Shown here piece after piece: positions 1-7,849 of a stretch of 44,253 bases of DNA. The DNA lies in the NCBI GenBank assembly GCA_017479935.1, contig JAFVBO010000002.1:1-44253 (forward strand). Reading direction: 5' to 3'. The stretch is from Lachnospiraceae bacterium. Its GTDB lineage: Bacteria; Bacillota; Clostridia; Lachnospirales; Lachnospiraceae. Position 1 is the stretch's first letter; each line of letters opens with the position of its first letter. The notes below the pieces were generated by a model. It was given only the letters and a program-made list of their open reading frames with translations. It had not been told where the DNA came from and searched no databases. Both the position numbers and the translations under genes were made by a program.

Positions 1-608
1 GTGAAGGAAGAGGGCGCACCCCGTGCAAGCCCTCTTCCATTCACGAGAGACGCTAACAAAAACGAGCAATAAAGCCACACGAACAACGTGAGTGGGGCGA
101 GTTGCGAGTTTTTGTAGGATTGCGAGAGCTGCGCAGCAGCGGAGCAATCCGTAGGGCGATATCATATGTGGTGGTGAGTGCCATCTCATGGAAGTTTTTT
201 ATGAAAGCAGCGGCGCGAGAGTTGTGAAGCAACGAAGCGACGCCCTTGCTTTCATGGCATGTGTAGCGCTGCATGGAAGGGGCTGATTTCCGGCAGAGAA
301 CGCTGCCGGAAGACTTATTATACACGATCCTTTCTTCTTTTTCCATCCATATTGTAAAGGTGTTTAAAACGGTCGAGAGATTTAGAGCAGCAACGAACCT
401 TCTTATACGAGGGAGTTCATGAAGAAAACCTGGCTGCTTGCCATAAAAGGACGGTTGCGGTATGATAAGCGTATGCGAGAGCAAAGAGAAGCTCGCATGT
501 GGTACAGGACTCCCAAGCGAGTCTTGCGATGGAAACACTGAAGATTGGAAAACACAAGACAGATAAGAGATCAAAATAGATCACTCGACTGCAACAGAGA
601 GAAAAACC
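1..608. other. Intergenic region with several inverted repeats, no credible gene
   Basis: I see no convincing gene here. The open minus-strand frames have no ribosome site and odd composition. Inverted repeats are: GGAAGAGGGC (6-15) with GCCCTCTTCC (29-38), framed by GTGA/TCAC; GGATTGC with GCAATCC around 117-149, enclosing a GCTGCGCAGC palindrome; ATGAAAGCA with TGCTTTCAT around 200-256; TTCCGGCAG (288-296) with TTCCGGCAG's complement (303-311); ATGCGAG (473-479) with CTCGCAT (492-498). The 15-mer at 154-168 recurs inverted at 10911-10925. The stretch looks like accumulated intergenic repeat elements plus the amylase leader. No promoter could be assigned with confidence. Confidence 0.6.
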
Positions 609-2114
609 ATGACAGAGAATAAAACAACGACAATGAATAAACCTATGACAAACAATCAAACCATGATACAATACTTTGAGTGGAACAGCCCGGATGACGG
701 CCTTGGCTGGAAGCGCTGCGCCGCGCAGGCAAAGAGCCTGGCCGAATCCGGCTTCAATATGGTCTGGCTGCCGCCGGCCTTTAAAGGAACCGGGAGCGGC
801 GACGTGGGATACGGTGTGTACGACCTGTACGATCTGGGAGAATTCGACCAGAAAGGAACCGTGCGCACCAAGTACGGAACAGCGGAGGAATACAAGGAAG
901 CGGTCAAGGCGTTTCAGAAAGCGGGAATTGCGGTTCTGGCCGATGTCGTGCTGAACCATAAGATTGGCGCGGATGGGACGGAAGAGGTGGCCGCTGTGCC
1001 CGTCAATCCGGGAAACCGGGATGAAATCGTCGGGGAGGAGCGAACGATCAAAGCGTGGACTTCATTCACCTTCCCGGGCCGGGCGGGCAAGTACTCGCGC
1101 TTTACCTGGAACAAGAACCATTTCAGCGGGACCGACCGCGATGAGGCGGCCGGCGAGAACGGTGTGTACCTGCTCGCGGGGAAAAAATGGAACGCTGAGA
1201 CCGACCCGGAAAACGGAAATTTTGACTACCTGATGGGCGCGGACGTGGACACGGACAATCCGGAAGTCATCGAAGAGCTTCGTAAATGGGGACATTGGTA
1301 CTATGACAAGATTCGCATGGACGGCTTCCGGTTGGACGCGGTGAAGCACATCGGATTTGCGTTCTATCACGACTGGGTTCGCGACATGCGCGAGCATGCG
1401 GGAAAAGAGCTGTTTGTGGTAGGGGAATACTGGAGCCCGGACCTGGGGAGGCTGACTCATTACCTGGATGTGCAGGAAAATGCCATTTCGCTTTTTGACG
1501 TGCCGCTTCATTTCCATTTCTGCGAAGCGTCCGGCGCGGGTGGCAGCTATCCCATGTCGCATCTGTTTGACAACACGCTGGTATCTTCCCGCGCGGAAAA
1601 TGCCGTCACCTTTGTGGACAACCATGACACGGAGCCGGGGCAGGCCCTAAGCTCCTTCGTGCAGGAATGGTTTAAGCCCCTGGCATACGCGTGTATTCTG
1701 CTGCGACCTGCTGGCATCCCCTGCGTGTTTTACGGGGATTACTATGGCATTCCAGCCTTTAACATTCCGCCGGTTTTGTACCTGGATAAGATGGTGCGTT
1801 TGCGCTCGCTTTCCGCATACGGCGAGCTGCGCGACTACCTGGACGACGACAACCTGATCGGCTGGACCTTGTCCGGCGATGAGGAGCACAAAGGCTCCGG
1901 GCTGGCGGTTCTTATGACCGACGCGGAAGCCGGCAGCAAACGCATGGAGGTGGGGCTGAAATTTGCCGGCCAGGAGTTTTATGACGCGACGGAAAAGAAC
2001 ACGGAACCTGTGACGATCGACGCGGAAGGGTTTGGCGAGTTTCGGACCGAGGGCGGCAGCGTGGCTGTCTGGGTGCCGAAGGAAGTGTATGACCAGATCA
2101 GGATAGAGGCGTAG
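609..2114 (+). CDS. Alpha-amylase, GH13 family, cytoplasmic
   Basis: This 501-residue enzyme should hydrolyse internal alpha-1,4 bonds of starch or maltodextrin. No signal peptide is present, so it acts inside the cell on imported oligosaccharides. The family signatures are clear: an N-terminal QYFEW segment, the nucleophile region GFRLDAVKH near residue 245, the acid/base Glu in VGEYW near residue 275, and the transition-state Asp in FVDNHDTEPG near residue 340. Length matches bacterial liquefying-type intracellular amylases. The ATG at 609 follows a weak GAGAGAA site; homologues commonly begin at the internal MTNNQTM (ATG at 645), but that has no ribosome site. The gene stands alone or leads the small ORF behind it, as no terminator separates them. 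Confidence 0.93.
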   Translation: MTENKTTTMNKPMTNNQTMIQYFEWNSPDDGLGWKRCAAQAKSLAESGFNMVWLPPAFKGTGSGDVGYGVYDLYDLGEFDQKGTVRTKYGTAEEYKEAVKAFQKAGIAVLADVVLNHKIGADGTEEVAAVPVNPGNRDEIVGEERTIKAWTSFTFPGRAGKYSRFTWNKNHFSGTDRDEAAGENGVYLLAGKKWNAETDPENGNFDYLMGADVDTDNPEVIEELRKWGHWYYDKIRMDGFRLDAVKHIGFAFYHDWVRDMREHAGKELFVVGEYWSPDLGRLTHYLDVQENAISLFDVPLHFHFCEASGAGGSYPMSHLFDNTLVSSRAENAVTFVDNHDTEPGQALSSFVQEWFKPLAYACILLRPAGIPCVFYGDYYGIPAFNIPPVLYLDKMVRLRSLSAYGELRDYLDDDNLIGWTLSGDEEHKGSGLAVLMTDAEAGSKRMEVGLKFAGQEFYDATEKNTEPVTIDAEGFGEFRTEGGSVAVWVPKEVYDQIRIEA

Positions 2115-2154
2115 GGGCGCATAGAGTAAATTGATTAGAGGAGATAACAAGACC

Positions 2155-2331
2155 TTGAAATCAGAAAAAATGCATGATTTTTATACTTTTTGTAGAGAAA
2201 TTAACTTTCATGAGACATCGGAACTTTTAAAAAACGCGACAGATGAAGAAGAGAAGGACTTTATTCGCGTAGTTACGGATTATATTCTTCAACAAAAGCA
2301 AAAGCGTGTAATCAAGGAGAACAAATGGTGA
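2155..2331 (+). CDS. Small hypothetical protein, 58 residues
   Basis: A short, charged, soluble peptide with no recognised family. I place the start at TTG 2155 because AGAGGAG at 2137-2143 lies 11 bases upstream; an earlier in-frame TTG at 2131 would overlap that site. The sequence is rich in Glu and Lys and probably helical (HETSELLKNATDEEEKDF). It ends 7 bases into the next gene, and that gene's AAGGAG site lies inside it, so the two are probably translationally coupled. It could be a small partner of the exported proteins that follow. It is also short enough that it may not be a real gene. Confidence 0.5.
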   Translation: MKSEKMHDFYTFCREINFHETSELLKNATDEEEKDFIRVVTDYILQQKQKRVIKENKW

Positions 2332-4028
2332 TGGTTGCAAGGGGGATTTCGCTCATGATAAAAAAGTGGTTGCGAACGGGTGGTATGATCCTTTTGATGG
2401 CTTTGCTGATGGCCGCCGGTATCGGCGGAATGTCCGTGCAGGCTGCAGAAGATCAGAATACGACAACAGTTTCCGGCAAGATTTACGATTGTGATCCGGA
2501 CAGAAACTATGTATATTCCGATCCGCTTTCCATTATGTTTACCGGTGCCAGCTCGCCAGCCTTTGGAACACTGACGCTGGAAGGAAAGGTGGTAAAGGAA
2601 GGAAAGCAGGGAAATTATGTTTCCTATGGAGTAGACGGGGAAACGGCTGCGCTTTCCTATTCCTGCAACGGAAAATATATGACTTCCGTAAAAGAACAGT
2701 GGCATTTGTTCTCCGACGATGGGAAAATCATCGGTGACCTGGAACTGGACGAAAAGATTCAGGCGGGAGCGCTTGTGTTGCAGTCATCTAAAGATGGGGT
2801 CAACTGGAGAAAAGATGTCGAGCTGACCAATGTATTTGAAAAAGGAACGGGGCAGCCGGGAAAGTTTAGTACCATGCGGGATATTCAGCTGAATAATGGT
2901 ACCTACTATCGCGTTATCGTAGCGTATAAGACAGAGATCAAGAGGGGGGAAAGCCAGATCCTTTTTGTCAAATACTCTAATCTGGAATATCGAAAGACTG
3001 TGGAGGTCTATGAGTTCTACGTCTATAATGTCAACAGCGTAGAGAAGAAAAACCGGGATGTCGTAAAGAAAAATCTGGGGACAGTAGTAAATACAGGTTT
3101 AAACAACGGATTTGCTTTGGAAGACCCGATCAAGGTGGATGATCCACATTATGGCTGGACTTTGGGAGACTTCTTTGTAAGCGGGTATACCAGGGAGACA
3201 AAGGATGCTGAAGGAAATCCGGCTTTTCTGAAGAATGTGGGCGACGAGGTGGTCCTGTATTTTAATCTGGCTCAGAATATTGACGCATTAAATGGCGATG
3301 ACACGCTGATCATTATGACCGACAGAGACGGGTATGATCAGTATTTCCAGACAGCCAAGGGGTATGGCGGTCGCGGCACGCTGATTGTGCGTTATACGGA
3401 TCATGAAGGAGTGAAGCATGCTCCTCAGATTTATACGGATTATTTGGAAGCGAATGCATCTTCCGGCGCTGATACAATTGTCAAACTGTTTGAAGAGGGC
3501 GACTATGAGGTGGCGCTGGATTATGAGCTTCGGAGAATTGGAAAAGTATTTGCTGTGGAAATCAATGTTCCTAACCCGATTTTCACATGGAACTATCGTA
3601 TCTTCTTCCGCTTTTCTGTTCGAAATGGCAACTGCATGGTTTACCCCTTTGATGTGAAAACCGGGGCGGAGCTTGGGGATACGGCCTGGACGAAGAACGG
3701 TTTTCGGCTTGATATGGCCAGGTCGCGTTATTTGACGATTGACGTGAAGCGGACCGTTTTAAAAAAGAGCGGCAATACTTACTCGGAGGATGTTCGCTTC
3801 AATCGCCCCGCAAAGGATGGAGAGAGTTATACGGATGAAGGGATTTACACATTCCGCGTGAATAATCTGTATACGGGGGAGAGCACCGAGAAGAATATCT
3901 ATGTGGGAGAAAGCGCTGTCATACAGGCATTAGCAAAGAATAAGGTGACGGTGGAGGAGTTAAACAACCTGTTAAAGGAAGGAACAACGATTAACGAAGA
4001 CGGAAGCTTGGTGAAACCGGAATCTTGA
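2325..4028 (+). CDS. Exported protein of unknown function
   Basis: A 567-residue protein with a clear signal peptide: positive residues, then a hydrophobic run (MILLMALLMAAGIGG) and a likely cleavage after VQA near residue 40. The mature part is hydrophilic and looks beta-rich, with no catalytic motif I recognise. It has no SLH repeat, LPxTG-like motif or C-terminal membrane segment, so it is either secreted or held by a partner. ATG 2325 follows AAGGAG at 2314-2319. The internal ATG 2355, behind AAGGGGG, would give a more typical signal peptide and is a fair alternative. The next exported protein starts 26 bases downstream, suggesting they work as a pair. Confidence 0.75.
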   Translation: MVMVARGISLMIKKWLRTGGMILLMALLMAAGIGGMSVQAAEDQNTTTVSGKIYDCDPDRNYVYSDPLSIMFTGASSPAFGTLTLEGKVVKEGKQGNYVSYGVDGETAALSYSCNGKYMTSVKEQWHLFSDDGKIIGDLELDEKIQAGALVLQSSKDGVNWRKDVELTNVFEKGTGQPGKFSTMRDIQLNNGTYYRVIVAYKTEIKRGESQILFVKYSNLEYRKTVEVYEFYVYNVNSVEKKNRDVVKKNLGTVVNTGLNNGFALEDPIKVDDPHYGWTLGDFFVSGYTRETKDAEGNPAFLKNVGDEVVLYFNLAQNIDALNGDDTLIIMTDRDGYDQYFQTAKGYGGRGTLIVRYTDHEGVKHAPQIYTDYLEANASSGADTIVKLFEEGDYEVALDYELRRIGKVFAVEINVPNPIFTWNYRIFFRFSVRNGNCMVYPFDVKTGAELGDTAWTKNGFRLDMARSRYLTIDVKRTVLKKSGNTYSEDVRFNRPAKDGESYTDEGIYTFRVNNLYTGESTEKNIYVGESAVIQALAKNKVTVEELNNLLKEGTTINEDGSLVKPES

Positions 4029-4054
4029 CGAAACCGGAAGGGAGGTAAGCAAGT

Positions 4055-4912
4055 ATGTTTTATCATATCAAGCATGTTGCGGCACATGCCGCCAAGGAAA
4101 ACATTCAGCTGCCTTTTGCAGGAAAGAGTTTGCTGAAGAGAATGGTTTCTATGTTTCTGGCGGTTATAATGCTTTTTTCCGGGACATTTGTTTCGCAGGC
4201 AGAACCGGCATCCTATGCGTTGGATGATCCGGAGCTTCTTCCTTTGTTGGAGGAACAGCTGGCCAGCAATCTACAGAAGGAATTGGGAAGTCGTGCAAAG
4301 GTAGAGAGCGTTCAAGCCGTCTATGTTTCGAAAGAGTACCTGGAAGAACTGGCATATAATTCACAGGCGAACATTTTCTTTGGACATACGTTGGAGGAAT
4401 TGAACGCGATGTTCGAAGGAACAAGATATGTGTTCGCATTGGGGGATGACGGAAGCACAATAGTCAAAGAGGCGGATGAAGCGGGGCTGACGGCTGCGGA
4501 CCTGATTGGTGCGGTCATAGGCGTCGGGCTGGTTCTTGTCACCGTCGCTGTGGTGATTTATGTGGGGACAAAGGCGTTTCCGGTCATTGCGCAGTATTAT
4601 GTTTCTGCCAGGAAATTGGTAGAAGCTGCCTCTATCTCAGGAGTTTTAGTTGGAGGCATGAAAGAACTGGTTGAGAACCTGGAACCTGCTGTGCAAAAAG
4701 AGTTGAGCGAGATGCCCAAGAAAGTTTTTCAGCAGATTGCCCGCAAAGCGATGGAGAATGTCTGGCATTGGCTTCGAGAGAAGTTAGGCATTGAAAAAAA
4801 TAAGGTCTATGACGCAGCAGTTGATGTGGTAGGCGATCTTGCACTGGGCGGCATTGGCGGGGTTGTAGAAGACTGGAGCGTGATGCCGGATGCCGCTGAA
4901 ACCGGACTATAA
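4055..4912 (+). CDS. Exported or membrane-anchored protein of unknown function
   Basis: A 285-residue protein behind a strong AGGGAGG site (4039-4045). The N-terminus has an unusually long basic leader of about 28 residues before a hydrophobic signal (MVSMFLAVIMLFSGTF) and a likely cleavage near SQA-EPA. A second hydrophobic stretch at about 148-172 (LIGAVIGVGLVLVTVAVVIYV) would anchor the mature protein with the C-terminal part on the other face of the membrane. The C-terminal 100 residues look helical and amphipathic (VENLEPAVQKELSEMPKKVF). No domain is recognised. It follows the other exported protein closely and probably shares its transcript. Confidence 0.7.
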   Translation: MFYHIKHVAAHAAKENIQLPFAGKSLLKRMVSMFLAVIMLFSGTFVSQAEPASYALDDPELLPLLEEQLASNLQKELGSRAKVESVQAVYVSKEYLEELAYNSQANIFFGHTLEELNAMFEGTRYVFALGDDGSTIVKEADEAGLTAADLIGAVIGVGLVLVTVAVVIYVGTKAFPVIAQYYVSARKLVEAASISGVLVGGMKELVENLEPAVQKELSEMPKKVFQQIARKAMENVWHWLREKLGIEKNKVYDAAVDVVGDLALGGIGGVVEDWSVMPDAAETGL

Positions 4913-5431
4913 TGGCGCATGAAAGATTTTAAAGCCAAAGAGCAGCTCCGGGGCATACCACAAGGGCAAATTTAAGCGTCAGGGTATGTCCTGGAGTGAG
5001 GAGAGAGAGGCCTGGGGCAGACCAAAAGAGCGAAAAAAGGCGTCAGGGTATGCCTTTAAATGAAAAGAGAGCGTGCCGGGGCAGACCAAAAGAGCGAAAA
5101 AAGGCGTCAGGATATGCCTTTAAATGAAAAGAGAGCGTGCCGGGGCAGACCAAAAGAGCGAAAAAAGGCGTCAGGGTATGCCTTTAAATGAAAAGAGAGT
5201 GTGCCGGGGCAGACCAAAAGAGCGAAAAAAGGCGTCAGGGTATGTCTTTAAGCGAAAAGAAAGAAGTCCGGGGCAGACCAAAAGAGTAGATTTAAGCTTC
5301 AGGATATGTCTTTAAACGAAAAGAAAGAACCCCGGGGCATACCCAAAGGGCAAAATAAAGCTTCAGGGTATGTCTTCAAATGAACCGAAAGCGGCTCCGG
5401 AAGATTTTTAGAACGGGAGGAGTTTCTTCTT
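4913..5431. other. Intergenic region holding the tandem array
   Basis: Apart from the seven-unit array there is a 37-base lead-in after the upstream stop codon and a 34-base stretch that carries the GGGAGG ribosome site (5415-5420) of the response regulator. I found no convincing sigma-A promoter or T-tract terminator. How the regulator is transcribed is therefore unclear: a promoter could lie inside the array, or transcription may read through from upstream. Confidence 0.6.
4950..5397 (+). repeat. Seven tandem copies of a 64-bp repeat
   Basis: Units begin with GGGGCA at 4950, 5014, 5078, 5142, 5206, 5270 and 5334, a spacing of exactly 64 bp. Units 2-5 are almost identical; units 1, 6 and 7 are more diverged. 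Because 64 is not a multiple of three, the array shifts frame at every unit and is unlikely to encode a repeat protein. Each unit can pair its first bases (GGCAGACC, or GGCATACC in the outer units) with GGTATGCC or GGTATGTC about 23 bases later. Units 2-4 can alternatively pair AAAGGC with GCCTTT. The array lies between the exported-protein pair and the response regulator. Confidence 0.95.
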
Positions 5432-6139
5432 ATGATACGCATCGGCATTGCAGAAGACCAGGACGCGGAAGCCCAGATCCTGATCGAGTATCTGCAACAA
5501 TATGAAAAGGAAAAACAGGTGCCCATGCGGATCGACCGCTACAAGGACGGGGATGAGCTGGAGCACCTCTATCATCAGGACACGGACCTGCTTCTTTTGG
5601 ACATCGAGATGCCGGGGATGACGGGGCTGGAGGCAGCGCGGGAGATCCGGGAGATTGATGAGCGGGTGATGATGATATTTGTCACCAACCTGGCACAATT
5701 TGCACTCAAAGGATATGAAGTGCAGGCGATGGATTACATTTTAAAGCCAATCTCTTATTCGCAGCTGGAGCTTCGTTTGAACCGTGTCATGCGGGCCTTA
5801 AAGAAACGCACGGACTGTGAGATAGTGGCTTCGAGCCGTCAGGGCACCTGGCGACTTTCCTCGCGGGATGTCCTGTACATTGAGGTGAGGGGGCACTGGC
5901 TACAGCTTCATACCTATGATGCAAGCGCCAGCATGCTGGGGACGTTAAGCGCGATGGAAAAGCAACTGGCCGGGCAGCCGTTTGCCCGGTGCAGCGAGTC
6001 CTATCTGGTGAACATGGAGCAAATCGATCATCTGGAAGGAGATCAGGTGGTCATGAGCAACAAGGAAGAATTGCCTGTCAGCCGGAACCGGAGGAAGCGG
6101 TTCCAGGAAGAATTCTTCCGCTACCTGGGAGGGCTGTAA
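5432..6139 (+). CDS. LytTR-family response regulator
   Basis: A 235-residue DNA-binding response regulator of the AgrA/LytR type. The receiver domain (about 1-120) has the acidic pocket (AEDQD near residue 8), the phosphoacceptor D57 in LLLLDIEMPGMTG, and the conserved Lys in YILKPIS. A LytTR domain fills about 130-235 (TWRLSSRDVLYIEVRGH; the closing CSESYLVNMEQI and PVSRNRRKRF). Such domains bind direct repeats in promoters. The start follows GGGAGG at 5415. The partner kinase begins 69 bases downstream. Targets are not visible; the neighbouring esterase is a candidate because it lies directly after the pair. Confidence 0.93.
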   Translation: MIRIGIAEDQDAEAQILIEYLQQYEKEKQVPMRIDRYKDGDELEHLYHQDTDLLLLDIEMPGMTGLEAAREIREIDERVMMIFVTNLAQFALKGYEVQAMDYILKPISYSQLELRLNRVMRALKKRTDCEIVASSRQGTWRLSSRDVLYIEVRGHWLQLHTYDASASMLGTLSAMEKQLAGQPFARCSESYLVNMEQIDHLEGDQVVMSNKEELPVSRNRRKRFQEEFFRYLGGL

Positions 6140-6208
6140 AACGCTTCTTAGGAATGCATTGACGCTACTGAAAGAGAACTGTAAAACGCTATCGGGGAGG
6201 ACTATCTG

Positions 6209-7483
6209 ATGAATTCTCCGTTTTTCATGGGACAGTTTGCGCTGGAAATGACGCTGATCCTGGCACTGTTTGTTTTGCCGCTTAAAAAACGCAGCAAGCC
6301 GTGGCTGCGCTTTGCCTGTGGGTTCGCGCTGGCTTTTGCGTATAGCGCGTTGGTCCCCATCTTTACGTACAAGGTGGTAACCGAGCTGGCATTTCTGGTC
6401 GCCGCCGTGTGGTTTACCTGCGACATTTCCTGGCAGGATGCGCTGTATTGCACGATTTGTGCGTATGCGGCCCAGCACATCGCCAGCGGGCTGAATATTC
6501 TGATCTACCCGCAGGTGCAGGGGTTCTTTTTGCAGGAGGTGGTTTTCCGCCGGTTCTCGCTCAATCTGTTTTCTGTTGCCCTTTATGTGCTGATCTACTT
6601 CCTGTTCGGGAAGAAGGTTCCGGAGGGGGGACGATACCAGGTGAGCACGGCGTATGCGCTGATTGCCACGGGCATGGTGCTGGCGGTCTCCCTGTTTCTA
6701 AACATTCGGGTGCTGGATGAAGCGCAGATCAGCGGGTTTTCTGGGATGTACCGGTACTGTACGATGTATGACATTCTCTGCTGCGTGTTTATTCTGCTCA
6801 TCCAGGTGGCGGAGAAACAGAAGCAGCAGGCGCAGCGGGACCGCAATATTCAGAAGCAGCTGTACGAAAAGCAGAAGGAGCAGTATCAGCTTTCGGATCA
6901 GTATCGAGAGCTGATCAATCGGCGCTATCACGACATGAAGTATCGCCTGGCGGCTCTGCGTCAGGAGACGGGCAGCTTGCGGCGAAGCGAGCTGATCGAC
7001 CGGATGGAGGAGGAAATCTCCGTCTACGAGATGCTGTACAACACGGGGAACCCCGCGCTTGACACCATCCTGACGGAAAAGAGCCTGACCTGTAAAATGA
7101 AAGACATTCCGTTTACCTGCATGGCGGACGGGGAGAAGACGCGGTTTATCGACCCGGTGGACTTGTATATTCTCTGCGGAAATGCGCTGGACAACGCGAT
7201 GGAGGAGTGCCAGAAGATTGAGGATCCGGACAAGCGGATGGTTTCCGTGCGGATCGGCACGCAGGCGGGGTGCCTGCAACTGGCATTTGTGAATGCCTGC
7301 CAGAATGAGGTTGTCATGAAAAACGGATTGCCTGTCACCACGAAGGAGGATGCATATCTGCACGGCTTTGGCGTGGGCAATATCCGGGACGCGGCGGCGC
7401 AGTACGGCGGCCAGATCTCCATCGATGCGGGGGACGGTTTGTTCTCTTTGTGCGTGACAATCCCGCTGCCGGAGGCGTCTTAG
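6209..7483 (+). CDS. Sensor histidine kinase, GHKL type (AgrC/NatK-like)
   Basis: A 424-residue membrane kinase. The first ~205 residues hold about six hydrophobic segments, as in AgrC-type peptide sensors. A Gln/Lys-rich coiled coil (about 205-235) leads to the phospho-accepting H241 in RRYHDMKYRL, then an HATPase domain with N-box N325 (NALDNAMEEC) and G-box HGFGVGNIRDAAAQYGG. It should phosphorylate the LytTR regulator immediately upstream. A GGGGAGG site (6194-6200) precedes ATG 6209. No agrB-like processing enzyme or small signal-peptide gene is present nearby, so the ligand is unknown. Confidence 0.92.
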   Translation: MNSPFFMGQFALEMTLILALFVLPLKKRSKPWLRFACGFALAFAYSALVPIFTYKVVTELAFLVAAVWFTCDISWQDALYCTICAYAAQHIASGLNILIYPQVQGFFLQEVVFRRFSLNLFSVALYVLIYFLFGKKVPEGGRYQVSTAYALIATGMVLAVSLFLNIRVLDEAQISGFSGMYRYCTMYDILCCVFILLIQVAEKQKQQAQRDRNIQKQLYEKQKEQYQLSDQYRELINRRYHDMKYRLAALRQETGSLRRSELIDRMEEEISVYEMLYNTGNPALDTILTEKSLTCKMKDIPFTCMADGEKTRFIDPVDLYILCGNALDNAMEECQKIEDPDKRMVSVRIGTQAGCLQLAFVNACQNEVVMKNGLPVTTKEDAYLHGFGVGNIRDAAAQYGGQISIDAGDGLFSLCVTIPLPEAS

Positions 7484-7574
7484 CTACGCTGAGGATTTTT
7501 GAGTTGTACGATCAGGAAATCCAGACAAGTTTTGAGGTCAGTTAATTAGAAAACGATGGTATCTACTCAGCACA

Positions 7575-7600
7575 GCCGCTTGCACCCCGCTGCAAGCGGC
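7575..7600 (+). repeat. Inverted repeat 1, 10-bp stem
   Basis: GCCGCTTGCA (7575-7584) and TGCAAGCGGC (7591-7600) are perfect complements around a 6-base loop. There is no T-tract, so it is a weak candidate for an intrinsic terminator. Confidence 0.85.
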
Positions 7601-7622
7601 GTAAAACAAGAGTTGGCATGCC

Positions 7623-7668
7623 AAGCCACAGGCAATTTGGAATGCGCGGAGCGCATTGCCTGTGGCTT
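7623..7668 (+). repeat. Inverted repeat 2, 14-bp stem
   Basis: AAGCCACAGGCAAT (7623-7636) pairs perfectly with ATTGCCTGTGGCTT (7655-7668). The loop holds a second GCGC-GGA-GCGC pairing, giving a two-tier hairpin. Confidence 0.9.
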
Positions 7669-7669
7669 C

Positions 7670-7696
7670 GTAACTGCTCAGGTACTGAGCAGTTAC
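7670..7696 (+). repeat. Inverted repeat 3, 12-bp stem
   Basis: GTAACTGCTCAG (7670-7681) and CTGAGCAGTTAC (7685-7696) are perfect complements around the loop GTA. It starts one base after the previous inverted repeat. Confidence 0.9.
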
Positions 7697-7768
7697 AATC
7701 GATGTACGAATGCCAGATAGGAAATGAAACGACAGATTAGGAAATTTCCGTTTTTTTGCTTTCGTTTC

Positions 7769-7777
7769 TGCTATGAT
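7769..7777 (+). promoter_or_regulatory. Extended -10 promoter of the esterase gene
   Basis: TGC-TATGAT matches an extended -10 element. No good -35 box lies 17 bases upstream (the region is T-rich), which is typical of extended -10 promoters. The predicted transcript would carry both copies of the AATGCATGAAA direct repeat. Confidence 0.5.
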
Positions 7778-7849
7778 ACAAATATCCAAAATGCATGAAA
7801 GAAGTGAAAATCCCTTCTGGAATGCATGAAAAAGAAAGGAGAACGTATC

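Larger units (their letters stand above)
7484..7849. other. Intergenic region with three stacked hairpins and a promoter
   Basis: Three perfect inverted repeats follow one another: a 10-bp stem (7575-7600), a 14-bp stem (7623-7668) with an inner GCGC pair, and a 12-bp stem with a three-base loop (7670-7696). None has a good T-tract on the plus strand. Downstream is an extended -10 promoter (TGCTATGAT, 7769-7777), then an 11-bp direct repeat AATGCATGAAA at 7790-7800 and 7821-7831, and the AAAGGAG site of the esterase gene. Confidence 0.8.

Noticed and set aside
53-574. 173-residue minus-strand reading frame in the leader of the amylase gene
   Set aside because: No ribosome site, no recognisable domain, odd composition, and it spans several inverted repeats.
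5124-5315. 63-residue frame with repeated KRK/ERK motifs
   Set aside because: It lies wholly within the 64-bp array, so each repeat unit is read in a different frame; there is no ribosome site.
4950-5397. Possible CRISPR array
   Set aside because: The units are contiguous 64-bp repeats with no unique spacers, and no cas genes are present.
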